DNA of 64,000 nt from Pelagibacterium montanilacus (GCF_003992665.1 NZ_RZMX01000014.1:124001-188000), one strand, 5' to 3'. Shown: positions 8,580 through 19,964, counted from the first letter of the stretch. The notes: generated by a model from the letters alone, not told the origin. A program made the numbers and translations.

Positions 8580-8798
8580 CTATGCCCGAGCCTTCTTCTC
8601 GTCCTGGCTGAGCACGGAGCCGCCAAGGCTCGCGATCTCGGTCTTGGTCAGCTTCTTGCCTCTCACCGCTCTGGACGCCAGCGTCGACATGCTCGTGGTC
8701 GAGCGCTTGCGCTCCGGCTGGGACTTGGCGCTTCTGGTCTTTGTCTTGGCGGTCTTGGTCACGCTCTCGGGTTTGATCTTGTTCCCTGATTTGGACAT
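8580..8798 (-). CDS. Small lysine-rich hypothetical protein
   Basis: A 72-residue basic protein (many Lys, Ser and Thr). The N-terminal half looks disordered (SGNKIKPESVTKTAKTK). The C-terminal part has the pattern LASRAVRGKKLTKTEIASLG followed by GSVLSQ. As far as I recall, small proteins ending in this kind of LAS-x-VLR ... LAxSVLSQ pattern are widespread in Hyphomicrobiales but have no assigned function. GAAAGGA lies just upstream of the ATG. The base composition matches the neighbours. A nucleic-acid-associated role would fit the charge, but this is only a guess. Confidence 0.65.
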   Translation of the reverse strand: MSKSGNKIKPESVTKTAKTKTRSAKSQPERKRSTTSMSTLASRAVRGKKLTKTEIASLGGSVLSQDEKKARA

Positions 8799-8973
8799 CG
8801 GAAATCCTTTCGCAGTTCATGGCAATTTCTGCGGCCTCGGCTGTGCTGCCCGGTCGCGTCTGCTGAAACGGCAATCCACAGACGCCGCTTTGGTTGCGCA
8901 TCGGCCTCGGGCGCGCCGGCCTCAAGGCTGCGCGATCAGGATGTCGTCCTTCCCGCAAACCACTGCGACACAA

Positions 8974-9001
8974 TAAAAAAGGGCCCCGGGAGGGGCCCTT
9001 T
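8974..9001 (-). terminator. Intrinsic terminator of glnA
   Basis: AAAGGGCCCC and GGGGCCCTTT form a 10-bp stem around GGGA. On the minus strand it is followed by a run of six T residues. It lies about 24 bases after the glnA stop. Confidence 0.9.
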
Positions 9002-9024
9002 CGGTAGCAGATATCGCGTTCGGC

Positions 9025-10434
9025 TTACGCCGAGTAGTACATCTCGTACTCGACCGGGTGCGGGGTGTGCTCGAACTTGATGACTTCTTCCATCTTGAGC
9101 TCGATATAGGCGTCGATGAAATCGTCGTCCATCACGCCGCCGGCCTTGAGGAAGTCGCGGTCCTTGTCGAGGTTTTCCAGCGCTTCACGCAGCGAGGCTG
9201 AAACGGTCGGGATGTCCTTGAGCTCTTCTTTGGGCAGCTCGTAGAGATCCTTGTCCATGGCTTCGCCGGGGTGGATCTTGTTCTTGATGCCGTCGAGACC
9301 GGCCATCAGCAGAGCCGTGAAGGCGAGGTAAGGGTTCGCCATCGGATCGGGGAAGCGGACTTCCACACGCTTGGACTTGGGGCTCTGGCCGAACGGAATA
9401 CGGCAGGAGGCCGAGCGGTTGCGTGCCGAATAGGCGAGCAGCACGGGGGCTTCGAAGCCCGGGACCAGACGCTTGTAGGAGTTGGTCGAGGGGTTCGTGA
9501 AGGCGTTGATCGCCCGGGCGTGCTTGATCACGCCTCCGATGTAGTAAAGGCACTCCATCGAAAGGCCGGCATATTCGTCACCGGCAAACAGCGGCTTGCC
9601 GTCCCGCCAGATCGACTGGTGGCAGTGCATGCCAGAGCCGTTGTCGCCATAGACGGGCTTGGGCATGAAGGTTGCGGTCTTGCCATAAGCCTGGGCAACC
9701 TGGTGCACGCCGTACTTGTAGAGCAGGACGTGGTCGGCGGCCGTGATCATGGGCGCGAACTTGATGCCCAGCTCGTGCTGTGCGGAAGCGACTTCGTGGT
9801 GGTGCTTTTCAACGACCACGCCCATCGAGGCGAGGGCTTCGAGCATCTCGCCGCGGATGTCCTGGGCGCTGTCGAGGGGAGGAACCGGGAAGTAGCCCTT
9901 CTTGATGCCGACGTGGTGGCCGGTGTTGCCGCCTTCGTAGTCCGCATCCGAATTGGTGCCCAGCTCGGTCGAATCGACCTGGAAGCCGACCTTGTAGGTC
10001 GTGCTGGAAAACTTGACGTCATCGAACAGGAAGAACTCGGGCTCCGGGCCGAAGACGACCGAATCGCCGACACCGGAGGTGCCCACGAAGGCTTCGGCCT
10101 TCTTGGCGATCGAACGGGGATCGCGGTTGTAGGGCTGGTAGGTGGCCGGCTCGAGAATGTCGCAGTTCACGCAGAGCGTGGGCGCGGCAAAGAACGGGTC
10201 GATATAGGCCGTGGAGTTGTCCGGCATCAGGACCATGTCGGACTCGTTGATGGCCTTCCAGCCGGCGATCGAGGAGCCGTCGAACATGACGCCCTCTTCG
10301 AACATGTCGGCATCCACGACAGAGGCGTCCATCGTGACGTGCTGCAGCTTGCCGCGGATGTCGGTGAAGCGCAGATCGACGTACTTGATGCCTTCGTCCT
10401 TGATCCGTGTGATCAGGTCTTGTGCTGAACTCAT
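9025..10434 (-). CDS. glnA: Glutamine synthetase type I
   Basis: A 469-residue GSI-beta enzyme that makes glutamine from glutamate, ammonia and ATP. Signatures include FDGSSIAGW (52-60), the catalytic region [12 protein letters not shown] and the glutamate-binding segment NRSASCRIP. Tyr398 in DKDLYELP is the adenylylation site used by GlnE to shut the enzyme down in nitrogen excess. An open frame continues upstream to 10650, but [15 protein letters not shown] at 10434 is the family N-terminus and the extra part overlaps glnB. It lies 112 bases after glnB with no terminator between, so the two are probably co-transcribed. Confidence 0.97.
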   Translation of the reverse strand: MSSAQDLITRIKDEGIKYVDLRFTDIRGKLQHVTMDASVVDADMFEEGVMFDGSSIAGWKAINESDMVLMPDNSTAYIDPFFAAPTLCVNCDILEPATYQPYNRDPRSIAKKAEAFVGTSGVGDSVVFGPEPEFFLFDDVKFSSTTYKVGFQVDSTELGTNSDADYEGGNTGHHVGIKKGYFPVPPLDSAQDIRGEMLEALASMGVVVEKHHHEVASAQHELGIKFAPMITAADHVLLYKYGVHQVAQAYGKTATFMPKPVYGDNGSGMHCHQSIWRDGKPLFAGDEYAGLSMECLYYIGGVIKHARAINAFTNPSTNSYKRLVPGFEAPVLLAYSARNRSASCRIPFGQSPKSKRVEVRFPDPMANPYLAFTALLMAGLDGIKNKIHPGEAMDKDLYELPKEELKDIPTVSASLREALENLDKDRDFLKAGGVMDDDFIDAYIELKMEEVIKFEHTPHPVEYEMYYSA

Positions 10435-10546
10435 GGTTGTTTCCCCATTGTATGAGTTGAGGTTTGGTTCGGGCCGGTACCGGGAGGAGGGCCGCAGGAG
10501 AGGGGAGCAGCGCCGACTCTTTATAGAAGGGTCGGGCGCGCCGGTA

Positions 10547-11204
<658 letters not shown>

Positions 11205-11289
11205 GCGGGTGTGGCGGAACTGGCAGACGCACTGGATTTAGGTTCCAGCGCCGCAAGGCGTGGAGGTTCGACTCCTCTCACCCGCACCA
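11205..11289 (+). tRNA. tRNA-Leu (UAG anticodon)
   Basis: The acceptor arms GCGGGTG and CACCCGC pair perfectly. The anticodon loop TTTAGGT gives UAG, there is a class II variable arm (GCCGCAAGGC region), and the T loop is GGTTCGACTCC. The CCA end is encoded. Length is 85 bases including CCA. Confidence 0.97.
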
Positions 11290-11345
11290 AGTCCGGCACA
11301 TCATCCGTATAGGTTCAATAAGATAAAGACGGGATCGACCTGAAC

Positions 11346-12734
11346 ATGAACGTGACAGAAACTGTGAATGAAGGGCTGCGTCGGCAGCTCGATGTGACTA
11401 TCCCGTCGACGGTCCTGAGTTCACGGCTCGACGAAAAGCTGCAGGACGTCAAGGGCAAGGTCCAGATCAAGGGCTTCCGTCCTGGCAAGGTCCCCCTTTC
11501 GCACCTCAAGAAGGTCTATGGCCGCTCGGTCATGTCCGAGGTCATGCAGGAAGCGATCAACGACACCGTTGCAAAGACGCTCGAAGAGCGCTCCGAGAAG
11601 GCTGCCGCTCAGCCCGAGATCGATCTTTCCGACGATCAGGCCGTGATCAACCGCGTGCTCGACGGTGAGGAAGACCTCTCGTTCTCGGTGTCCTACGAGG
11701 TTCTGCCCCCGGTTTCGCTCATGGACTTCAAGTCCATCAAGATCGAAAAGCCGGTCGTTGCGATCAAGGACGAGGACGTCGACAAGGAACTCGACACCTT
11801 CTTCAAGAACAATCGCGGCTATGAGGACAAGGGCGATGGCGCCGTTGTCGCCGACGGCGATCGTGTCGGCATCTCGTTCGTGGGCAAGATCGACGGCGAG
11901 CCCTTCGAGGGCGGCAGCGCCGACCACACGCACCTGATCGTCGGTTCGGGCCAGTTTATCCCTGGCTTCGAAGAGCAGCTCGTCGGGATCAAGAAGGGCG
12001 AGGAAAAGACCATCAAGGTCACCTTCCCGACCGACTACCAGAACGAGGATCTCGCCGGCAAGGACGCCGAGTTCGAGATTAAGATGCTCCATGTCGATGG
12101 CCCCAAGGCCGATGTCGAGCTCAATGACGAGTTCGCCAAGTCCATCGGGCTCGAGGATCTTGCCGCCCTGCGCAAGGCGATCACCGACCAGATGGAAGCC
12201 CAGCTCGATTCGCTCTCCAAGCAGCGGACCAAGCGGCTCGTTCTCGACGCGCTCGACGACGGCCACAAGTTCGATGTGCCCGAAAAGCTCGTCGAGGCCG
12301 AGTTCAACGCGATCTGGAATCGCGTCAAGCACGAGGTCGAGCACCACGGCAAGACCTTCGAGAGCGAAGGGACGACCGAGGATAAGGCGCGTGAGGATTA
12401 CCGCAAGATCGCCGAGCGCCGCGTGCGTCTCGGGCTGGTCGTCGCAGAGATCGGCAACACCAACGAGATCACGGTATCGGACGAGGAGCACCAGCAGGCG
12501 CTCGTCAACGAGGTGCGCCGCTTCCAGGGCCAGGAACAGCAGGTTTACGACTATTACCGCAAGAACCCGCAGGCTCTCGCCAGCCTGCGCGCGCCGATCT
12601 TCGAGAACAAGGTCATCGAATATGTGACCGAGCTCGCCACCGTCACCGAGAAGCCCGTCGAGCGTGAAGAGCTCGTCCGTCTCGTGCGCGAAGGCGAAGA
12701 AGGCTTCGATATCGACTCCGATCACGATCACTGA
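11346..12734 (+). CDS. tig: Trigger factor, ribosome-associated chaperone
   Basis: A 462-residue chaperone that binds at the ribosome exit tunnel and shields nascent chains; it also has prolyl isomerase activity. The ribosome-docking signature GFRPGKVP is at residues 43-50. An FKBP-type PPIase domain follows at about 160-245 (VGISFVGKIDGEPFEGG, then FIPGFEEQLVG). The helical C-terminal arms occupy the remainder. The tail ends in an acid and His-rich stretch (DIDSDHDH). It is 56 bases after tRNA-Leu, and a strong terminator follows. Only a weak GGGATCG serves as Shine-Dalgarno, but the N-terminus matches the family. Confidence 0.96.
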   Translation: MNVTETVNEGLRRQLDVTIPSTVLSSRLDEKLQDVKGKVQIKGFRPGKVPLSHLKKVYGRSVMSEVMQEAINDTVAKTLEERSEKAAAQPEIDLSDDQAVINRVLDGEEDLSFSVSYEVLPPVSLMDFKSIKIEKPVVAIKDEDVDKELDTFFKNNRGYEDKGDGAVVADGDRVGISFVGKIDGEPFEGGSADHTHLIVGSGQFIPGFEEQLVGIKKGEEKTIKVTFPTDYQNEDLAGKDAEFEIKMLHVDGPKADVELNDEFAKSIGLEDLAALRKAITDQMEAQLDSLSKQRTKRLVLDALDDGHKFDVPEKLVEAEFNAIWNRVKHEVEHHGKTFESEGTTEDKAREDYRKIAERRVRLGLVVAEIGNTNEITVSDEEHQQALVNEVRRFQGQEQQVYDYYRKNPQALASLRAPIFENKVIEYVTELATVTEKPVEREELVRLVREGEEGFDIDSDHDH

Positions 12735-12758
12735 TCGAAATCGCAACTGAAGTGACGA

Positions 12759-12787
12759 GGGCTCCGCAACGAATGCGGGGCCCTTTT
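12759..12787 (+). terminator. Intrinsic terminator of tig
   Basis: GGGCTCCGCA and TGCGGGGCCC form a 10-bp stem (one G-T pair) with loop ACGAA, followed by four T residues. It starts 24 bases after the tig stop. Confidence 0.88.
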
Positions 12788-12822
12788 CGTTTGAGGCGGG
12801 GGGATTTGAACTGGAGAAGACA

Positions 12823-14292
12823 GTGCAGGAACTCTTGACCCCCGCCCAGATGGCTCAGGCGGACCAACTTGCCGTTACATCCGGCGTGTCCTCGCTGACG
12901 CTCATGGAAAATGCCGGCCAGGCCGTCGCCTTCGAGATCGCCCGGCGATTTCCTCTCCAGCCCGTTCTGGTCCTGTGCGGGCCGGGCAACAATGGCGGTG
13001 ATGGCTTTGTCGTGGCGCGCCTGCTCATCGAGCGCGGCTGGCCCGTGCGACTTGCCCTGTTCGGGGACCGCGAGGCGCTCTCGGGCGACGCCGCCGAGAT
13101 GGAGAGCCTGTGGACCGGCCCGGTCGAGACTGCCGACGCCGGGATGTGCGCCGGCTTTGGCCTGATCGTCGATGCGCTTCTCGGCGCCGGGCTCTCCCGC
13201 AAGGTGGACGGCCGGCTCGCCGAGCTCATCGCCGCCGTCAACGCATCCGGGGCCAATATCGTGGCCGTGGACCTGCCCAGCGGCGTGGACGGTGCCTCGG
13301 GCCTCGTCATGGGCGCTGCGGTCAAGGCAGCGCTGTCGGTGACCTTCTTCCGGTCCAAGCCGGGCCATCTGCTCGAACCGGGCTCCAGCCTCTCAGGCGA
13401 GGTCGTGCTGACCGATATCGGCATCCCCGACCGCGTGCTGTGCGACATCGAGCCCGAGATCTTCGAGAACGATCCGCACCTCTGGACGCTGCCTCGTCGG
13501 GAGGCGTCGGACCACAAATACAGCTTCGGCCATTGCGTCGTGGTTTCGGGGGACGGCCTGCACACCGGGGCGGCCCGGCTTGCCGCGCTCGGCGCGGCGC
13601 GGGCAGGGGCGGGGCTGGTCACCATTGCCGGGCCCCGGGACGCTCTTGCCGTCCACGCAGCGCATCTGACCGAGATCATGCTGTCCCCTTGCGAGACGGC
13701 TCCCGATCTCGCTGCGCTGCTCGAGGATACCCGCAAGAACGCGATCGTGCTTGGCCCGGGTCTCGGGATCGGGGAGGCAACGCGTGCCCTGGTGCTCACC
13801 GCTCTCGAGCACGCACCCGCTGTCTTGCTCGACGCCGATGCCATAACCAGCTTTGCCGACTCGCCCCAAACCCTCTTTGGTGCCATTGCAGCGCGCCCCG
13901 GTCGGGGTGTGGTTCTCACGCCACATCACGGCGAATTCGGTCGGCTCTTTGCGCGGGCCGACGCCCCGTCCAAGCTCGACCGCGCCCGGGCGGCAGCGCG
14001 TCAATCGGGCGCTGTGATCGTCTACAAGGGCAGCGACACCGTTATCGCCGAGCCCGGCGGCAGAGCGATCATCAACGCCAGCGGCTCGACGCTGCTGGCC
14101 ACCGCGGGCACCGGCGATGTGCTCGCGGGCATGATCGCGGGCCTTATGGCCCAGGGCATGGCCCCGGTAGACGCTGCATGCGCGGCAGTCTATGTTCACG
14201 GGCTGGCAGCGCGCGCTTTCGCCCGTCCCGGGATGATGGCGGGGGATATCCCCGCGCTGCTCCCCGAAGTGCTCGGTTCCCTCTCGGTTTGA
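12823..14292 (+). CDS. nnr: Bifunctional NAD(P)HX epimerase/dehydratase
   Basis: A 489-residue metabolite-repair enzyme. The N-terminal YjeF_N domain (about 1-215, with GPGNNGGDG at 53-61) epimerises hydrated NAD(P)HX. The C-terminal ribokinase-like domain (about 225-480, with AGTGDVLAG at 428-436) dehydrates the S form using ATP or ADP. Asp432 is in the catalytic GTGD motif. The GTG start is chosen for GGAGAA upstream and the usual [11 protein letters not shown]-terminus. In many Hyphomicrobiales this gene sits directly upstream of glnB. Here tig and tRNA-Leu lie between them, a local rearrangement. Confidence 0.93.
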   Translation: MQELLTPAQMAQADQLAVTSGVSSLTLMENAGQAVAFEIARRFPLQPVLVLCGPGNNGGDGFVVARLLIERGWPVRLALFGDREALSGDAAEMESLWTGPVETADAGMCAGFGLIVDALLGAGLSRKVDGRLAELIAAVNASGANIVAVDLPSGVDGASGLVMGAAVKAALSVTFFRSKPGHLLEPGSSLSGEVVLTDIGIPDRVLCDIEPEIFENDPHLWTLPRREASDHKYSFGHCVVVSGDGLHTGAARLAALGAARAGAGLVTIAGPRDALAVHAAHLTEIMLSPCETAPDLAALLEDTRKNAIVLGPGLGIGEATRALVLTALEHAPAVLLDADAITSFADSPQTLFGAIAARPGRGVVLTPHHGEFGRLFARADAPSKLDRARAAARQSGAVIVYKGSDTVIAEPGGRAIINASGSTLLATAGTGDVLAGMIAGLMAQGMAPVDAACAAVYVHGLAARAFARPGMMAGDIPALLPEVLGSLSV

Positions 14293-14385
14293 TAGAGGGA
14301 AATCGCAGGGCGGTTCGGGTGGCCGGTATCGCGTGGTTTTGGTGGGCGCTCGTGCACCATATTTGGGTGACGGGCGCGCTGGCTA

Positions 14386-14413
14386 TTGAACCGCGTTCGT
14401 CCCGAGCCTATGT
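14386..14413 (+). promoter_or_regulatory. Putative heat-shock (RpoH) promoter of clpP
   Basis: TTG (the last part of a CTTG-like -35, here ATTG) is separated by 18 bases from CCTATGT. This fits the alphaproteobacterial RpoH pattern CTTG-N17/18-CYTATNT. It lies about 90 bases upstream of the clpP start. The first base of the -35 differs from consensus. Confidence 0.5.
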
Positions 14414-14501
14414 CACGGTTTACCGCACATTAATTCCTCTCCGCCTGCTATCGGCGTGGCTACATTTTTTGATTCGTTCCCCAAAGGGAGAGACTTCCGA
14501 C

Positions 14502-15131
14502 ATGCGAGATCCTGTCGATCTATACATGAACACGCTCGTGCCGATGGTGGTCGAGCAGTCCAACCGGGGCGAGCGCGCGTTCGACATCTATTCGCGCCTC
14601 CTGCGCGAGCGGATCATCTTCGTAACCGGTGTGGTCGAAGACAACATGGCGAGCGTCATCGTCGCCCAGTTGCTGTTTCTGGAATCGGAAAACCCGAAGA
14701 AGGAAATCGCCATGTACATCAACTCGCCGGGCGGCGTGGTGACCTCGGGGCTCTCGATCTACGATACAATGCAGTTCATCCGGCCCAAGGTGCAGACCCT
14801 GTGCCTGGGGCAGGCCGCTTCGATGGGGTCGCTGCTTTTGACCGCCGGTGAGGCCGGGATGCGCGGCTGCCTGCCCAATTCGAGAATCATGGTCCACCAG
14901 CCTTCTGGCGGCTATCAGGGCCAGGTCACTGACATCATGATCCACGCTCGGGAAGCCGAGAGCCTCAAGCGCCGGCTCAATGAAATCTATGTGAAGCATT
15001 CGGGCCGCTCCTATCAGGAGATCGAGGATCTGCTCGAGCGCGACCGCTTCATGAGCCCCGAAGAGGCAAAGGAACTGGGCCTGATCGACGACGTGCATAT
15101 GAAGCGTGCCGTTCCTGAAACTCCGGCGTGA
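14502..15131 (+). CDS. clpP: ATP-dependent Clp protease proteolytic subunit
   Basis: A 209-residue serine protease that forms the ClpP tetradecamer and degrades proteins unfolded by ClpX or ClpA. The catalytic triad is visible: Ser107 in [10 protein letters not shown], His132 in [10 protein letters not shown] and Asp181 in DRFMSPEEA, with the usual 25- and 49-residue spacings. The open frame runs far upstream through the nnr gene, but the family N-terminus [16 protein letters not shown] begins here, with AAGGGAG upstream. clpX follows after 173 bases. The promoter upstream looks heat-shock-type. Confidence 0.97.
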   Translation: MRDPVDLYMNTLVPMVVEQSNRGERAFDIYSRLLRERIIFVTGVVEDNMASVIVAQLLFLESENPKKEIAMYINSPGGVVTSGLSIYDTMQFIRPKVQTLCLGQAASMGSLLLTAGEAGMRGCLPNSRIMVHQPSGGYQGQVTDIMIHAREAESLKRRLNEIYVKHSGRSYQEIEDLLERDRFMSPEEAKELGLIDDVHMKRAVPETPA

Positions 15132-15304
15132 ATATAGCGTCGAGGACGTGGTCGGGCGTCGCACTGGGTAGCGCACTCGTCGATTGCGCGTGTCGGTCTT
15201 GGCCTTTATGGTCGGGACCGGATTACATTTTGTTCACGTGTACCCCGTTAGCTTTGGGGAACACGCAAGGTTCAGGCGCATACGTGCGCACTGGGAGTAG
15301 CTAG

Positions 15305-16582
15305 ATGTCGAAGGAAAATTCGAGCGGGGAATCCTCCAAGAACACGCTCTATTGCTCGTTCTGCGGGAAGTCCCAACACGAAGTCCGCAAGCTCATTGCA
15401 GGGCCGACCGTATTCATCTGCGATGAATGCGTGGAGCTTTGCATGGACATCATCCGAGAGGAATCCAAGACCTCCATGGTCAAGTCCTCGGATGGGGTGC
15501 CCACGCCAGCCGACATCTGCAAGGTTCTGGACGATTACGTGATCGGCCAGTGGAGCGCCAAGCGGGTCCTCTCGGTGGCCGTGCACAACCACTACAAGCG
15601 GCTCCATCACGCGACCAAGAACCAGGACGTCGAACTGGCGAAGTCCAACATCCTGTTGATCGGCCCGACCGGCTGCGGCAAGACGCTTCTGGCCCAGACG
15701 CTGGCGCGCATCCTTGATGTGCCCTTCACCATGGCCGATGCGACGACGCTGACCGAAGCGGGTTATGTGGGCGAGGATGTGGAGAACATCATCCTCAAGC
15801 TCCTGCAGTCAGCCGATTACAACGTCGACAAGGCGCAGCGTGGCATTGTGTATATCGACGAAGTCGATAAGATTTCGCGCAAGTCCGACAATCCTTCGAT
15901 CACCCGGGACGTTTCGGGTGAGGGCGTGCAGCAGGCTCTGCTCAAGATCATGGAAGGCACGGTGGCGTCCGTGCCGCCCCAGGGTGGCCGCAAGCATCCC
16001 CAGCAGGAATTCCTGCAGGTCGACACCACCAACATCCTGTTCATCTGCGGCGGTGCGTTCGCAGGGCTCGAAAAGGTCATCGCCGCACGCGGCGAGGGCT
16101 CCTCGATCGGGTTCACCGCAGAGGTCAAGGATCCGCAGGACCGCAAGGTCGGCGACATCCTGAGCGAAGTGGCGCCCGAGGATCTGGTTCGGTTCGGGCT
16201 CATCCCCGAATTCATCGGCCGTCTGCCGGTGATCGCGACCCTCGAAGATCTGGACGTCGATGCGCTCGTGGAAATCCTCTCGGCCCCCAAGAACGCTCTG
16301 GTGCGCCAGTACCAGCGCCTGTTCGAAATGGAAAATGTCGAGCTGTCCTTCCACGAGGACGCGCTCAAGGCCATTGCCCGTCAGGCCATCAACCGCAAGA
16401 CCGGTGCACGCGGCCTGCGCTCGATCCTTGAGGGCATCCTCCTCGATACCATGTACGACCTGCCTTCGCTCGAAGGCGTGGAAGAAGTCGTCATCAGCCA
16501 GGAAGTCATCGAGAACAAGGATGTCCGGCCGCTCTACATCTATTCCGAGCGTGCCAAAGAGGACATGAAGTCCGGCGCCTGA
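15305..16582 (+). CDS. clpX: ATP-dependent Clp protease ATP-binding subunit ClpX
   Basis: A 425-residue AAA+ unfoldase that feeds substrates to ClpP. The N-terminal zinc-binding domain has Cys17, Cys20, Cys39 and Cys42. Walker A is GPTGCGKT (120-127). GYVGED forms the substrate-gripping pore loop, and VYIDEVDKI is Walker [12 protein letters not shown] is the conserved segment after the sensor region. GGGAG eight bases upstream supports the ATG. The length is typical for alphaproteobacterial ClpX. Confidence 0.97.
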   Translation: MSKENSSGESSKNTLYCSFCGKSQHEVRKLIAGPTVFICDECVELCMDIIREESKTSMVKSSDGVPTPADICKVLDDYVIGQWSAKRVLSVAVHNHYKRLHHATKNQDVELAKSNILLIGPTGCGKTLLAQTLARILDVPFTMADATTLTEAGYVGEDVENIILKLLQSADYNVDKAQRGIVYIDEVDKISRKSDNPSITRDVSGEGVQQALLKIMEGTVASVPPQGGRKHPQQEFLQVDTTNILFICGGAFAGLEKVIAARGEGSSIGFTAEVKDPQDRKVGDILSEVAPEDLVRFGLIPEFIGRLPVIATLEDLDVDALVEILSAPKNALVRQYQRLFEMENVELSFHEDALKAIARQAINRKTGARGLRSILEGILLDTMYDLPSLEGVEEVVISQEVIENKDVRPLYIYSERAKEDMKSGA

Positions 16583-16610
16583 GGCTTGCTGTCGAGATAT
16601 GCAAATTTGG

Positions 16611-16638
16611 AAAGCCCGGTGCGCAGCGCCGGGCTTTT
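16611..16638 (+). terminator. Intrinsic terminator of clpX
   Basis: AAAGCCCGG and CCGGGCTTT form a 9-bp stem around TGCGCAGCG, followed by further T residues, 29 bases after the clpX stop. Confidence 0.88.
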
Positions 16639-16798
16639 TGAGTCAGAAGGGCACCGAGAGACCTTCCCGAGCCTCGGATTTCCCTTGATCCCGCCAGTTG
16701 CGGGCGCGCGGACAAGCACTGGTGGACTTCGGTCCCGCCTAAAACTGATCGCCCGTCCGCTTCAAGGGGTGGGCACAGAGGAAAATTCTGCGGGCGAA

Positions 16799-16826
16799 CT
16801 TGTGAAAGCCCGCCTTTGCCCTATCT
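16799..16826 (+). promoter_or_regulatory. Putative heat-shock (RpoH) promoter of lon
   Basis: CTTG (16799-16802), a 17-base spacer and CCTATCT (16820-16826) match the alphaproteobacterial RpoH pattern CTTG-N17-CYTATNT at all fixed positions. It lies about 110 bases upstream of lon, a gene commonly under heat-shock control. Confidence 0.7.
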
Positions 16827-16935
16827 TTAGGGACGAAGCGTCGCGTGCCCCTGTGAGTCTGTGATCTCACCTTCACGCGGCCCGATACAGGCTGCCGGCT
16901 TCTCCCTCCTGCCGGCGCCGACGAAAGGATAGTGA

Positions 16936-19371
16936 ATGTCGGACGACACCACCACCACACCCCAGTTCGACCGCGACAAGGTCTACCCCGTTCTGCCGCT
17001 GCGCGACATCGTCGTGTTTCCCTCGATGATCGTTCCGCTGTTCGTGGGCCGGGAGAAGTCCGTGCGTGCGCTCGAGGAAGTCATGCGCGAGGACAAGCAC
17101 ATCCTCGTGGTGACCCAGAAGAACGCTCAGGAAGACGATCCCGCGCCCGACGCCATCTACGAGGTCGGCACCATCGCGTCCGTCCTGCAGCTCCTCAAGC
17201 TGCCTGACGGCACGGTCAAGGTTCTCGTCGAGGGGCTGAACCGCGCCAGGATCGACCGCTACGTCCAGACCGAGGACTATTTCGAGGCTCAGGCCGAACC
17301 CATCGACGTGTCCGATCACGACAAGGTCGAGGCGGAGGCGCTTGCCCGCTCGGCGGTCAGCGAGTTCGAGAACTACGTCAAGCTCAACAAGAAGATCTCG
17401 TCCGAGGTCGTTGCCGCTGTCACCCAGATCGAGGACCATTCCAAGCTTGCCGACACCATCGCCAGCCATCTCGCGGTCAAGATCCAGGACAAGCAGGATA
17501 TCCTAGGCACGCCCTCGATCACCGGGCGGCTCGAGCGCGTGCTCGGCCTGATGGAAGGGGAGATCGGCGTTCTGCAGGTGGAAAAGCGCATCCGCAGCCG
17601 CGTCAAGCGGCAGATGGAGAAGACCCAGCGCGAGTACTATCTCAACGAGCAGATGAAGGCGATCCAGAAAGAGCTGGGCGACAGCGAAGACGGCACCAAC
17701 GAGCTCCAGGAACTCGAGGAGCGCATCGCCAAGGCCAAGCTTTCCAAGGAAGCGCGCGGCAAGGCGGACGCGGAGATGAAAAAGCTCAAGCAGATGAGCC
17801 CCATGTCCGCCGAAGCCACCGTGGTGCGCAACTATCTCGACTGGATGCTCAACCTGCCCTGGGGCAAGAAGTCTAAGGTCAAGAAGGATCTGCGCTTTGC
17901 CGAATCCGTTCTCGAGGGCGATCACTACGGGCTCGAGAAGGTCAAGGAACGCATCATCGAGTATCTCGCCGTACAGAGCCGCACGGGCAAGCTCAAGGGG
18001 CCGATTCTCTGCCTCGTGGGCCCTCCGGGCGTGGGCAAGACCTCGCTCGCGCGCTCGATCGCCAAGGCGACCGGCCGGGAGTATGTGCGCATGTCGCTCG
18101 GCGGTGTCCGTGACGAGGCCGAAATCCGCGGTCACCGGCGGACCTATATCGGGTCCATGCCGGGAAAGGTCATCCAGTCGCTCAAAAAGGCAGGCAAGGC
18201 CAATCCGCTGTTCCTGCTCGACGAGATCGACAAGATGGGCCAGGACTTCCGCGGGGATCCTTCCTCGGCGCTGCTCGAAGTGCTCGATCCCGAGCAGAAT
18301 TCGACGTTCAACGACCATTACCTTGAAGTCGATTTCGACCTCTCGGACGTGATGTTCGTGACCACGGCGAACACGCTCAACATCCCCGGGCCGCTTCTGG
18401 ACCGCATGGAGATCATCCGCCTGTCGGGTTACACCGACGAGGAGAAGTGGGAGATCGCGCGCCGGCACCTGATCCCTGAATCGCTCAAGGAGCACGGGCT
18501 CAAGGACGGCGAGTTCGACCTGCCCCAGGCAAGCCTTGAGCTTCTCACGCGGCGTTACACCCGTGAGGCGGGGGTGCGCAGCCTCAAGCGCGAGATCGCC
18601 AATCTGATGCGCAAGGTGGTCAAGGATATCCTCGTGACGGACAAGACCGCCATTTCGGTCACGCCCGAACTGGTCGAGGAATATCTCGGCCCGCCGCGGT
18701 TCCGCTATGGCGAGATCGATGCCGAACCCCAGGTCGGTGCGGTCACCGGACTTGCCTGGACGTCGGTCGGCGGCGAGTTGCTCACCATCGAAGGCATCAT
18801 GAGCCCGGGCAAGGGCAAGATGACCGTGACGGGCAACCTCAAGGACGTGATGAAGGAATCGATCTCGGCGGCGGCGACCTACGTCAAGGCTCGCGCTGTG
18901 GAGTACGGGATTGAGCCTCCGCTGTTCGAGAAGCGCGATATCCACGTGCACGTGCCCGAGGGCGCAACGCCCAAGGACGGGCCGTCCGCGGGTATTGCCA
19001 TGGCTACGGCGATCGTCTCGGTGATGACGGGCATTCCCGTGCGCCACGACGTTGCCATGACCGGCGAGATCACGCTGCGGGGCAGGGTGCTGCCCATCGG
19101 CGGGCTCAAGGAAAAGCTCCTGGCGGCCTTGCGGGGCGGGATCACCAAGGTCCTCATCCCCGAGGAGAATGTCCGCGACCTCAAGGACATTCCCGAGAAC
19201 GTCAAGCAGGGGCTCGAGATCGTCCCGGTCTCGCGCATGGGCGAAGTGCTCAAGCACGCTCTGGTCGAGGAGCTCAAGCCGATCGATTGGGACTTCGAGA
19301 CCAACGCGGCGCCCATCGCCGACAAGCCCGCCGCCGATGGCGAGGAAACCGGATCGGTTCTCGCCCACTGA
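16936..19371 (+). CDS. lon: ATP-dependent protease Lon
   Basis: An 811-residue AAA+ serine protease that degrades misfolded and short-lived regulatory proteins. The N-terminal LON substrate-binding domain covers about residues 15-210 and a coiled-coil region about 215-290. Walker A GPPGVGKT is at 362-369 and Walker [10 protein letters not shown] near 425-433. The protease domain has the catalytic dyad Ser684 (KDGPSAGIA) and Lys727 (GGLKEKLL). AAGGA precedes the ATG at good distance. The gene for HU follows, as in many alphaproteobacteria. Confidence 0.97.
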   Translation: MSDDTTTTPQFDRDKVYPVLPLRDIVVFPSMIVPLFVGREKSVRALEEVMREDKHILVVTQKNAQEDDPAPDAIYEVGTIASVLQLLKLPDGTVKVLVEGLNRARIDRYVQTEDYFEAQAEPIDVSDHDKVEAEALARSAVSEFENYVKLNKKISSEVVAAVTQIEDHSKLADTIASHLAVKIQDKQDILGTPSITGRLERVLGLMEGEIGVLQVEKRIRSRVKRQMEKTQREYYLNEQMKAIQKELGDSEDGTNELQELEERIAKAKLSKEARGKADAEMKKLKQMSPMSAEATVVRNYLDWMLNLPWGKKSKVKKDLRFAESVLEGDHYGLEKVKERIIEYLAVQSRTGKLKGPILCLVGPPGVGKTSLARSIAKATGREYVRMSLGGVRDEAEIRGHRRTYIGSMPGKVIQSLKKAGKANPLFLLDEIDKMGQDFRGDPSSALLEVLDPEQNSTFNDHYLEVDFDLSDVMFVTTANTLNIPGPLLDRMEIIRLSGYTDEEKWEIARRHLIPESLKEHGLKDGEFDLPQASLELLTRRYTREAGVRSLKREIANLMRKVVKDILVTDKTAISVTPELVEEYLGPPRFRYGEIDAEPQVGAVTGLAWTSVGGELLTIEGIMSPGKGKMTVTGNLKDVMKESISAAATYVKARAVEYGIEPPLFEKRDIHVHVPEGATPKDGPSAGIAMATAIVSVMTGIPVRHDVAMTGEITLRGRVLPIGGLKEKLLAALRGGITKVLIPEENVRDLKDIPENVKQGLEIVPVSRMGEVLKHALVEELKPIDWDFETNAAPIADKPAADGEETGSVLAH

Positions 19372-19402
19372 GGTGTCCGGACACGCGATGACCCTTAACT
19401 GG

Positions 19403-19428
19403 CGGCGCCCCTCCGGGGGCGCCGTTTT
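19403..19428 (+). terminator. Intrinsic terminator of lon
   Basis: CGGCGCCCC and GGGGCGCCG form a 9-bp stem with loop TCCG, followed by TTTT, 31 bases after the lon stop. Confidence 0.88.
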
Positions 19429-19629
19429 GCGTTTTGCGGCGAGATCACCGCCGTCCGGGCATGCCATTCTGTCATATCGGTGTGTTGATCGCGGTGGAAA
19501 AACCGCCGATTCGGAGGGCAAACAGCCCGGAAACCCGCAGTTTTCCTTGCTTTTGCCCCGGAATCGTAATTGGGTGGTCCCGCTTCCGCTCACCCTCTCC
19601 CGGTGGGCAATTCATTGTGAGGAAACGCT

Positions 19630-19902
19630 ATGAACAAGAACGATCTGAGCGCGGCCGTCGCCGAGAAAGCCGATCTCTCCAAGGCCCAGGCGGGGGCGGC
19701 AGTCGATGCTGTTTTCGAGGCCATTACGGCTGCTCTGAAGGGCGGCGACGAAGTGCGTCTCGTCGGCTTTGGCACCTTTGCCGCATCGCAGCGCAAGGCA
19801 ACCAAGGGCCGTAACCCGGCCACGGGTGCGGAGATCGACATTCCCGCTTCCGTCCAGCCTAAGTTCAAGGCGGGCAAGGGCCTGAAGGACGCGCTGAACT
19901 AA
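19630..19902 (+). CDS. hup: DNA-binding protein HU
   Basis: A 90-residue histone-like protein that bends and compacts DNA as a dimer. The N-terminus MNKNDLSAAVAEKADLSKAQ and the DNA-gripping arm with RKATKGRNPATG are typical HU-beta features. GAGGAAA precedes the ATG. The gene has its own 258-base upstream region after the lon terminator, so it is probably transcribed separately. The codon choice (almost all GC-ending) suggests high expression. Confidence 0.96.
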   Translation: MNKNDLSAAVAEKADLSKAQAGAAVDAVFEAITAALKGGDEVRLVGFGTFAASQRKATKGRNPATGAEIDIPASVQPKFKAGKGLKDALN

Positions 19903-19931
19903 GCGACCAGGATCAGTCCTGAAACGGGTTC

Positions 19932-19964
19932 GGCCCTGGACGCGTCCGGGGCCTTTCCTTTTCT
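19932..19964 (+). terminator. Intrinsic terminator of hup
   Basis: GGCCCTGGAC and GTCCGGGGCC pair in a 10-bp stem (one T-G pair) with a GC loop, followed by TTTCCTTTT. It begins 30 bases after the hup stop. Confidence 0.8.

Larger units (their letters stand above)
16583..16935. other. Intergenic region between clpX and lon
   Basis: About 350 bases with no gene. It contains the clpX terminator (16611-16638) and the putative heat-shock promoter of lon (16799-16826). A frame of 92 residues starting at 16586 has no family-like content and is rejected. Confidence 0.6.

Noticed and set aside
13110-14501. Long N-terminal extension of the clpP frame through nnr
   Set aside because: The upstream part is Arg-rich shadow translation of nnr; ClpP starts at 14502 with a Shine-Dalgarno.
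17503-19593. A 696-codon open frame antisense to lon
   Set aside because: Shadow frame; no start signal and no family-like motif.
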